From assembly GCA_043228905.1 (NCBI GenBank), contig JBHGNT010000029.1, positions 186,001 through 250,000 on the forward strand: a DNA stretch of 64,000 nt, read 5' to 3'. The number at the start of each line of letters is the position of its first letter. The first letter of the stretch is position 1. The translations under genes were made by a program, and so were the position numbers. Below the pieces are notes generated by a model. The model was not told the origin of the DNA. It did no database searches and saw only the letters and a list, made by a program, of their open reading frames with translations. Shown piece by piece: positions 56,428-64,000 of the stretch. Source of the stretch: Azolla caroliniana. Lineage: Eukaryota; Polypodiophyta.

Positions 56428-58518
56428 TGGTCTAAAGAGACGGACATGGCTTTCGAGAGTCTTAAGAAGGCGTTTACATCAGCTCCAATTTTAGGTCATG
56501 TGGATCCGGAAAAACCATTCATTATCGAAGCTGACGCATCGGATTTCGCATTGGGGAGCATTCTGTCACAACAGGGTAACGACGAGAAGCTACATCCTGT
56601 GGCTTTCCACTCCCGTAAGTTTGACGCCGCCGAAATCAACTACGAAATTCATGATAAAGAGCTATTAGCAATAGTTGATTCTTTTATGCAATGGAGGCAT
56701 TTCCTGGAGGGATCTCCTCATCAGGTCACTGTATTCAGTGACCACAAGAACCTTGCCTACTTTCAAGATGCTCGTGTACTGAATCGACGTCAAGCTCGGT
56801 GGGCCCACTTCCTCACACGCTTCGACTTCAAAATTACATATCGTCCGGGGAAGCACCAAGGGAAGGCAGATGCATTATCACGGCGTTCGTATCTAACACC
56901 ACGTCCCGGTGAGCCAGCTTTCGATAACCAGAAGCAAGTAATCTTGGGTCCAGCACGACTGCAAGCAGCACAGGTCTTTGACATGCCCGTGGATTCCGAC
57001 ATTACCAATACTATACGTGAGGACTTGAAGACTGACGCTTTCGCCCAAGCTATACTAGCACAAATTGACCCCTCTCGAGCATCATGTTCACAATCACAAT
57101 CACCAGGTACGGATTATCGGCAATTCAAATACTGTGATGGATTACTCTTCTTTAAAGAACTTTTGTATGTTCCTAATGGTTCTTGCCGCCTTCGAGTAGT
57201 ACAAAACTGCCATGACACATATACAGCAGGACATTTTGGTAGTACTAAAACATTAGATTTAGTACAACGATCATTCTGGTGGCCCCATATGCGACAATTT
57301 ATCGAAGATTTTGTTCGGACTTGCGATACATGCTGCAGAGCGAAAATGCCAAGACATCATCCATATGGTTTATTAGAACCATTACCAATTCCAAGCAAGC
57401 CATGGCAATCCATTGCTCTTGACTTCATTACAGATCTTCCAGTCTCTAAGGGATTCAGTGCGATTCTCACAGTGGTGGATCGATATACGAAGATGGCTCA
57501 TTTCTTACCATGTACTAAAGAAATATCTAGTGAAGACACCGCCGAAATTGTCATGCGGGAAGTATGTCGGCATCATGGACTCCCTGATAATATCATCAGC
57601 GATCGTGGACCCCAGTTTGTGTCAAAATTCTGGAAGCACCTTTTTAAAATGCTGAAGGTCACTTGTAACCTCTCCTCCGGCTACCACCCACAAACCGACG
57701 GTCAAGCCGAACGAACAAATCAAACACTGGAGCAGTATCTGCGGTGCTTTCTCAACTATCATCAGAATGACTGGGCAGATATTCTTCAGTTTGCCGAATT
57801 TGCCTATAATAACGCTATCCACGCATCGACTAAAGTCACGCCATTCTACGCTTATACGGGATATCATCCCCGGTGGTGTGTCCTTGAAACCCCAGAAGTG
57901 TCCACAAATCCTTGCGCGGAGGATCGTTTGGAGCGATTACGCAAGATACAAGCGGATTTATCTACTCAACTCCAGCAAGCTCAACAATCACACAAGGACT
58001 ACGCAGATCGTCATCGACTTCCATCCAGTTTTAACATTGGAGATCGGGTGTGGCTGCTACGACGACACATCAAGACTACTCGCCCATGTGAGAAGTTGGA
58101 TTATCGGCGATTAGGTCCTTTCCGTATTATCGGGAAGATTAATGATGTCGCTTTTCGTCTCGAGCTACCTCCGCAACTTCGGATACATCCGGTGTTTCAT
58201 AGTTCTCTCCTCGAACCCTATCACGAGAGCACTATCCCAGGACGTACTATACAACCACCACCTCCTATCGAGCTCGAAGATGGACCTGAGTATGAGGTCG
58301 CTGCCATCCTCGATTCCAAGATTGTTCGCAACAAGCTCTACTATCTAGTCGATTGGCTAGGATATAGTCCCAGCGAGCGTACTTGGGAACCGATCGAGAA
58401 TGTGACCAATGCTCGTGCTCTTCTAGAAGACTTCCATCGACGATATCCCGAGAAACCGGGTCCTCAATCCAAAACGACTCGTGGAACTCGTCGTTTTAAA
58501 GGGGGGATAGTGTCATAA
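56428..58518 (+). pseudogene. pol: pol 3' part: RNase H, integrase and chromodomain
   Basis: Continuation of pol after the one-base deletion; homology starts at about HWSKETDMAF. RNase H acidic residues are visible in EADASD (Asp 56,533-56,535), IHDKELLAI (Glu 56,659-56,661) and FSDHKNL (Asp 56,740-56,742). Integrase has an H-H-C-C zinc finger (His 57,211 and 57,232; Cys 57,322 and 57,331) and a DD35E core: Asp 57,421, Asp 57,601, Glu 57,709, with exactly 35 residues between the last two. A GPF motif (58,114-58,122) and a chromodomain at about 58,288-58,452 (EYEV start, YLVDWLGY, RTWEP) follow. Such chromodomains can bind modified histone H3, which fits insertion in satellite. The stop TAA at 58,516 lies inside the LTR. 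An apparent frame extending upstream from 56,427 is RT read out of frame. Confidence 0.95.
58498..58506 (+). promoter_or_regulatory. Polypurine tract
   Basis: AAAGGGGGG followed by ATAG, immediately upstream of the 3' LTR. This is the usual position of the plus-strand primer of LTR elements, and it fixes the LTR start at TGTCA. It overlaps the last codons of pol. Confidence 0.85.
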
Positions 58519-58580
58519 CTAGACTCGAACCCATAACCTTTTGTTACACGGGTCGAGACTTTACCATTAGGTTATGAATT
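58516..58580 (-). other. tRNA-like segment (degenerate) at LTR start
   Basis: On the minus strand there is an A-box-like TAACCTAATGG (complement of 58,564-58,574), then a B-box-like GGTTCGAGTC (complement of 58,522-58,531) about 43 bp on. The order and spacing are those of a tRNA gene. The T-loop TTCGAGT is canonical and a TCATAAC/GTTATGA pair encloses the segment. The anticodon stem pairs poorly, so it is not a working tRNA. It could be a captured tRNA or SINE piece, or a fortuitous match. Confidence 0.45.
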
Positions 58581-58632
58581 GTAATTTGAAGGATATTATT
58601 TTCATTTAGGTTTTATTGGGGAATTGATGTAT

Positions 58633-58682
58633 ATTCCAGATTTCTCTGGAACATGCTAGAAACTTCAGGAGTATTCCTGAAG
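58633..58682 (+). promoter_or_regulatory. Ten-unit heat-shock element (HSF binding array)
   Basis: Read in 5-bp steps from 58,633, the central triplets are TTC, GAT, CTC, GAA, TGC, GAA, TTC, GAG, TTC, GAA. This is strict nTTCn/nGAAn alternation over 50 bp. Six units are perfect and four differ at one core base. Every unit keeps the critical G of GAA (or C of TTC). 26 of 30 core positions match. The array ends 4 bp before the TATA box. Heat-shock factor trimers bind three or more such inverted units, so this would be a very strong site. It includes two smaller palindromes (58,634-58,651 and 58,663-58,682). Function is inferred from sequence alone. Confidence 0.7.
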
Positions 58683-58686
58683 ACAC

Positions 58687-58693
58687 TATAAAA
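58687..58693 (+). promoter_or_regulatory. LTR TATA box
   Basis: TATAAAA at 58,687-58,693, followed by GGAGGCG. It lies directly downstream of the heat-shock-element array and in the same direction as gag-pol. A start site about 25-35 bp downstream would define the U3/R border near 58,720. Confidence 0.7.
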
Positions 58694-58800
58694 GGAGGCG
58701 CAAGGCATTAGTTCGAACCAAATCGGTTCAACGCCAGTCTTAAGCCTTCTAACTACTGTTGTATATCTTCCTTCATATAATACATATATCATTCGCATCA

Positions 58801-58804
<4 letters not shown>

Positions 58805-58850
<46 letters not shown>
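58805..58850 (+). repeat. (TC)23 microsatellite
   Basis: 46 bp of uninterrupted TC in the LTR, downstream of the predicted start, so probably in the transcribed leader. It is followed by an ACTCACTCAT tail. The run could be a variable-length marker between LTR copies. Confidence 0.97.
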
Positions 58851-58854
<4 letters not shown>

Positions 58855-58888
58855 ACTCATTGCTTCTCTCAAAGTTCGACACCTCTCA

Positions 58889-58955
58889 TAGTACTAATCC
58901 TTCTCTGTCTTAGTACTATTCCCCAACAATAGTACTAATCCTTCTTTTAGTACTA
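58889..58955 (+). repeat. Cluster of four TAGTACTA palindromes
   Basis: The 8-bp palindrome TAGTACTA occurs at 58,889, 58,911, 58,930 and 58,948. The first and third are followed by ATCCTTCT and the fourth by ATTCCTTCT, suggesting local duplication of a roughly 20-40-bp unit. The same octamer also occurs at 54,836, 54,863, 56,148 and 57,240 inside the element. Confidence 0.85.
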
Positions 58956-58987
58956 ATTCCTTCTCTGCCTTAATAGAGTTCCTGACA

Positions 58988-61900
58988 CTCAACTCCCTTC
59001 TGAAATTTGGTAATTTCTTCATGTCTCTCGAACTGAATTTCAAAATTTAGATTTTTTAATTCCAGATCATAGCTAGCGTTGTTAGCTTGGATTCGCATGT
59101 TTGAACACAAAAATCCGATATCACACGAGCGAGGTATGAACAATTTAATTTACTCATTCGCCCTACTCAACTCCCTCCTCAAATTTGGTAATTTCGTCAT
59201 GTCTCTCGACCTGAGTTTTAAAATCTGAGATTTTTAATTCGATATCATAGCTAGCGTTGTTAGCTTCGATTTGCATGTTTGAACAGAGAAATCCGATATC
59301 ACACGAGCGAGGTATGAACAATTTAATTTACTCATTCGCCCTACTCAACTCCCTCCTCAAATTTGGTAATTTCTTCATGTCTCTCGACCTGAATTGCAAA
59401 ATTTAGATTTTGTAATTCCATATCATAGCTAGCGTTGTTAGCTTCGATTCGCATGTTTGAACAGAGAAATCCGATATCACACAAGCGAGGTATTAACATT
59501 TTAATTTACTCAAGGGCTCTACTCAACTCCCTCCTCAAATTTGCTAATTTCTTCATGTCTCTCGACCTGAGTTTCCAGATCTGGATTTTTTCATTCCATA
59601 TCATAGCTAGCGTTGTTAGCTCTGATTCCCATGTTTGAACACAGAAATCCGATATTACACGAGCCAGGTATGAACATTTTAATTTGCTCAAGGGCTCTAC
59701 TCAACTCCCTCCTCAAATTTGGTAATTTCTTCATGTCTCTCGACGTGAGTTTCAAAATCTTGATTTTTTAATTCCATATCATAGCTAGCGTTGTTAGCTT
59801 CGAATGGCATGTTTCAACACAAAAATCCGATATCACACGAGCGAGGTATGAACAATTTAATTTACTCATTCGCCCTACTCAACTCCCTCCTAAAATTTGG
59901 TAATTTCTTCATGTCTCTCGACCTGAGTTTCGAGATCTGGATTTTTTAATTCCATATCATAGCTAGAGTTGTTTGCTTCGATTTGCATGTTTGAACAGAG
60001 AAATCCGATATCACACGAGCGAGGTATGAACAATTTAATCTACTCATTCGCCCTACTCAACTCCCTCCTCAAATTTGGTAATTTCTTCATGTCTCTCGAC
60101 CTGAGTTTTAAAATCTTGATTTTTTTATTCCATATCATAGCTAGCGTTGTTAGTTCCGATTCCCATGTTTGAACAGAAAAATCCGATATCACACGAGCGA
60201 GGTATCAACAATTTAATTTACTCATTCGCCCTACTCAACTCCCTCCTAAAATTTGGTAATTTCTTCATGTCTCTCGACCTTAGTTTCGAGATCTCGATTT
60301 TTTAATTCTATATCATAGCTAGCGTTGTTAGCTTCGATTCGCATGTTTGAACACAGGAATCCGATATCACACGAGCGAGCTATAAACAATTTAATTTACT
60401 CATTCGCCCTACTCAACTCCCTCCTCAAATTTGGTAATTTCTTCATGTCTCTCCACCTGAATTTCACAATCTTGATTTTTTAATTCCATATCCCAGCTAG
60501 CATTGTTAGCTTCGAATGGCATGTTTGAACACAAAAATCCGATATTACACGAGCTAGGTCTAAACATTTTAATTTGCTCAAGGGCTCTACTCAACTCCCT
60601 CCTCAAATTTGGTAATTTCTTCATGTCTCTCGACCTGAGTTTCAAAATCTTGATTTTTTAATTCCATATCATAGCTAGCGTTGTTAGCTCCGATTCCCAT
60701 GTTTGAACACAAAAATCCGATATTACACGAGCCAGGTATGAACATTTTAATTTGCTCAAGAGCTCTACTCAACTCCCTCCTAAAATTTGGTAATTTCTTC
60801 ATGTCTCTCGACCTGAGTTTCAAAATCTTGATTTTTTAATTCCATATCCTAGCTAGCGTTGTTAGCTTCGATTTGCATGTTTGAACACAGGAATCCGATA
60901 TCACACGAGCGAAGTATGAACATTTTAATTTGCTCAAGGACTCTACTCAACTCCCTCCTCAAATTTGCTAATGTCTTCATGTCTCTCGACCTGAGTTTCG
61001 AGATCTGGATTTTTTAATTCCATATCATAGCTAGAGTTGTTAGCTTCGATTTGCATGTTTGAACAGAGAAATCCGATATCACACGAGCGAGGTATGAACA
61101 ATTTAATTTACTCATTCGCCCTACTCAACTCCCTCCTCAAATTTGGTAATTTCTTCATGTCTCTCCACCTGAATTTCACAATCTTGATTTTTTAATTCCA
61201 TATCCCAGCTAGCGTTGTTAGCTTCGAATGGCATGTTTGAACACAAAAATCCGATATTACACGAGCTAGGTCTAAACATTTTAATTTGCTCAAGGGCTCT
61301 ACTCAACTCCCTCCTCAAATTTGGTAATTTCTTCATGTCTCTCGACCTGAATTTCAAAATTTAGATTTTTTAAATCCATATCATAGCTAGCGTTGTTAGC
61401 TTCGATTCGCATGTTTGAACAGAGAAATCCGATATCACACAGGCGAGGTATTAACATTTTAATTTACTCAAGGGCTCTACTCAACTCCCTCCTCAAATTT
61501 GCTAATTTCTTCATGTCTCTCGACCTGAGTTTCCAGATCTAGATTTTTTCATTCCATATCATAGCTAGCGTTGTTAGCTCCGATTCCCATGTTTGAACAC
61601 AGAAATCCGATATCACACGAGCCACGTATAAACATTTTAATTTGCTCAAGCGCTCTACTCAACTCCCTCCTCAAATTTGGTAATATCTTCATGTCTTTCG
61701 ACCTGAGTTTCAAAATCTTGATTTTTTAATTCCATATCCTAGCTAGCGTTGTTAGCTTCGAATGGCATGCTTGACCACAAAAATCCGATATCACACGAGC
61801 GAGGTATGAACAATTTAATTTACTCATTCGCCATACTCAACTCCATCCTCAAATTTGGTAATTTCGTCATGTCTCCCGACCTGAGTTTTAAAATCTGAGT

Positions 61901-64000
61901 TTTTTAATTCCATATCATAGCTAGCGTTGTTAGCTTCGATTTGCATGTTTGAACAGAGAAATTCGATATCACACGAGCAAGGTATGAACAATTTAATTTA
62001 CTCATTCGCCCTACTCAACTCCCTCCTCAAATTTGGTTATTTCTTCATGTCTCTCGACCTGAATTTCAAAATTTAGATTTTTTAATTCCATATCATAGCT
62101 AGCGTTGTTAGCTTCGATTCGCATGTTTGAACAGAGAAATCCGATATCACACGAGCGAGCTATGAACAATTTAATTTACTCATTCGCCCTACTCAACTCC
62201 CTCCTCAAAGTTGCTAATTTCGTCATGTCTCTCCACCTGAGTTTCACAATCTTGATTTCTTAATTCCATATCATAGCTAGCGTTGTTAGCTTCGATTCGC
62301 ATGTTTGAACACAGAAATCCGATATCACACGAGCCAGGTATGAACATTTTAATTTGCTCAAGGGCTCTACTCAACTCCCTCCTAAAATTTGGTAATTTCT
62401 TCATGTCTCTCGACCTGAGTTTCAAAATCTTGATTTTTTACTTCCATATCATAGCTAGCGTTGTTAGCTTCAAATGGCATGTTTGAACACAAAAATCCGA
62501 TATCACACGAGCGAGGTATGAACAATTTAATTTACTCATTCGCCCTACTCAACTCCCTCCTAAAATTTGGTAATTTCTTCATGTCTCTCGACCTGAGTTT
62601 CGAGATCTAGATTTTTTAATTCCATATCATAGCTAGAGTTGTTAGCTTCGATTTGCATGTTTGAACAGAGAAATCCGATATCACACGAGTGCGGTATGAA
62701 GAATTTAATCTACTCATTCACCCTACTCAACCCCCTCCTCAAATTTGCTAATTTCTTCATGTCTCTCGACCTGAGTTTCCAGATCTGGATTTTGTCATTC
62801 CATATCATAGCTAGCGTTGTTAGCTCCGATTTGCATGTTTGAACACAGAAATCCGATATTACACGAGCTAGGTATGAACATTTTAATTTGCTCAAGGGCT
62901 CTACTCAACTCCCTCCTCAAATTTGGTAATTTCTTCATGTCTGTCGACCTGAGTTTCAAAATCTTGATTTTTTAATTCCATATCATAGCTAGCGTTGTTA
63001 GCTTTGAATGGCATGTTTGAACACAAAAATCCGATATCACACGAGCGAGGTATGAACAATTTAATTTACTCATTCGCCCTACTCAACTCCCTCCTAAAAT
63101 TTGGTAATTTCGTCATGTCGCTCGACCTGAGTTTCGAGATCTGGATTTTTTAATTCCATATCATAGCTAGAGTTGTTAGCTTCGATTTGCATGTTTGAAC
63201 AGAGAAATCCGATATCACACGAGCGAGGTATGAACAATTTAATTTACTCATTCGCCCTACTCAACTCCCTCCTCAAATTTGGTAATTTCTACATGTCTCT
63301 TGACCTGAATTTCAAAATTTAGATTTTGTAATTCCATATCATAGCTAGCGTTGTTAGCTTCGATTCGCATGTTTGAACAGAGAAATCCGATATCACACAA
63401 GCGAGGTATTAACATTTTAATTTACTCAAGGGCTCTACTCAACTCCCTCCTCAAATTTGCTAATTTCTTCATGTCTCTCGACCTGAGTTTCCAGATCTAG
63501 ATTTTTTCATTCCATATCATAGCTAGCGTTGTTAGCTCCGATTCCCATGTTTGAACACAGAAATCCGATATCACACGAGCCACGTATAAACATTTTAATT
63601 TGCTCAAGCGCTCTACTCAACTCCCTACTCAAATTTGGTAATATCTTCATGTCTTTCGACGGGAGTTTCAAAATCTTGATTTTTTAATTCCATATCCTAG
63701 GTAGCGTTGTTAGCTTCGAATGGCATGCTTGACCACAAAAATCCGATATCACACGAGCGAGGTATGAACAATTTAATTTACTCATTCGCCATACTCAACT
63801 CCATCCTCAAATTTGGTAATTTCGTCATGTCTCCCGACCTGAGTTTTAAAATCTGAGTTTTTTAATTCCATATCATAGCTAGCGTTGTTAGCTTCGATTT
63901 GCATGTTTGAACAGAGAAATTCGATATCACACGAGCAAGGTATGAACAATTTAATTTACTCATTCGCCCTACTCAACTCCCTCCTCAAATTTGGTTATTT
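58988..64000 (+). repeat. 178-bp satellite array, right arm
   Basis: About 28 monomers in the same orientation as the left arm; no gene. The first monomer (to about 59,100) carries the rare CCCTTCT, CCAGATCATAG and AGCTTGGATTCGC variants of a monomer near 37,530. From about 59,105 to 59,572 it copies 53,968-54,435 on the other side of the retroelement (offset 5,137; shared GAATTGCAAAATTTAG). About 61,540-62,040 recurs at 63,500-64,000 with an offset of 1,958, the same 11-monomer period as the left flank (shared TGGCATGCTTGACCAC). The array continues past the window end. Confidence 0.97.

Larger units (their letters stand above)
54691..58987 (+). mobile_element. 5'-truncated Ty3/gypsy chromovirus (Tf1/sushi type)
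   Basis: About 4.3 kb of non-satellite sequence interrupts the array. Order: gag C-terminal zinc knuckle, protease, reverse transcriptase, RNase H, integrase, GPY/F segment, chromodomain, polypurine tract, 3' LTR. RT before integrase defines Ty3/gypsy; the chromodomain defines a chromovirus. The 5' LTR, primer-binding site and capsid part of gag are absent. Two single-base deletions break gag and pol, so it cannot move on its own. Satellite identity ends at about 54,694 and resumes at 58,988, but about 45 bp of monomer is missing between these points. No target-site duplication can therefore be shown; 5' loss probably came with a deletion or unequal exchange. Wording of RT, RNase H and integrase is closest to fungal elements from memory. 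Confidence 0.95.
58511..58987 (+). repeat. 3' long terminal repeat, 477 bp
   Basis: Bounded by perfect 5-bp inverted ends, TGTCA (58,511-58,515) and TGACA (58,983-58,987), with TG...CA termini. It follows the polypurine tract and is followed directly by satellite. Contents in order: antisense tRNA-like segment, heat-shock-element array, TATA box, (TC)23, four TAGTACTA palindromes. No partner LTR is present in the window, so the ends rest on termini, polypurine tract and satellite boundary. Tf1/sushi elements often self-prime from their own RNA 5' end; the lost 5' region prevents testing this here. Confidence 0.88.

Noticed and set aside
57413-58348. Secondary open frames over the integrase region on both strands
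   Set aside because: They overlap the conserved integrase and chromodomain frame and show no domain of their own.
58511-58580. A functional tRNA gene on the minus strand
   Set aside because: A- and B-box-like blocks are present, but the anticodon stem and T stem pair poorly. Kept only as a tRNA-like segment.
58613-58852. Minus-strand frame with an Arg-Glu repeat
   Set aside because: It is only the (TC)23 microsatellite and LTR promoter read backwards.
1-64000. Many open frames of 61-126 codons on both strands across the satellite
   Set aside because: The same peptide recurs with every monomer, 178 is not a multiple of 3, and frames close in the next copy. The longest (37,972-38,352) exists only because a 1-bp loss makes a 177-bp monomer. 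No start context, domain or codon signature supports coding.
1-64000. CRISPR-like regular repeats
   Set aside because: The whole 178-bp unit repeats with no unique spacers, and the retroelement shows a eukaryotic setting.
1-64000. CENP-B box in the monomer
   Set aside because: CCGATATCACACGA resembles the reverse-strand box core, but the gap between CCG and CGA is 8 bases instead of 7 and the central T is misplaced. No copy fits the consensus.

Overview
The window is eukaryotic, repeat-dominated DNA. About 59.7 kb of the 64 kb is one tandem satellite with a 178-bp monomer (roughly 335 copies, about 38% GC by hand count of a typical monomer). The only coding-derived DNA is one decayed Ty3/gypsy LTR retrotransposon at about 54,691-58,987. 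I see no functional host gene, rRNA, CRISPR array or bacterial feature. The long homogeneous array suggests a centromere or another constitutive heterochromatin block. I do not recognise the satellite family. The retroelement is a chromovirus of the Tf1/sushi type; its RT, RNase H and integrase wording looks most like fungal elements. A fungal host is my first guess, but a vertebrate or early-diverging plant host cannot be excluded.

Layout. 1-54,694 is head-to-tail satellite on one strand, built from nested duplications. A 3,378-bp (19-monomer) unit is repeated at the left end. Part of it recurs 11.2 kb further on. There is a 1,068-bp (6-monomer) repeat at 22.8-25.0 kb and a 1,777-bp (10-monomer) repeat at 24.9-28.1 kb. 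Monomers at 29-41 kb are more irregular, with several small indels. A 1,958-bp (11-monomer) higher-order repeat dominates 41.4-54 kb. 58,988-64,000 is satellite again, still showing the 1,958-bp period. The retroelement therefore sits inside one higher-order-repeat domain.

The retroelement lost its 5' LTR, primer-binding site and most of gag: it starts at the gag zinc knuckle. What remains, in order, is the gag C-terminus, a well-formed -1 ribosomal frameshift signal, protease, reverse transcriptase, RNase H, integrase with a C-terminal chromodomain, a polypurine tract and a 477-bp 3' LTR. Two single-base deletions (late gag and the RT/RNase H junction) make it non-autonomous. The LTR carries the most interesting signal: ten consecutive 5-bp units in perfect heat-shock-element alternation, ending 4 bp before a TATAAAA box. 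This suggests heat or stress control by heat-shock factor. The LTR also holds an antisense tRNA-like segment, a (TC)23 run and a cluster of TAGTACTA palindromes.

The many 60-126-codon open frames across the satellite are by-products of the monomer and are not annotated as genes. A monomer of 178 bp (3x59+1) shifts frame every repeat, so each frame closes in the next copy.
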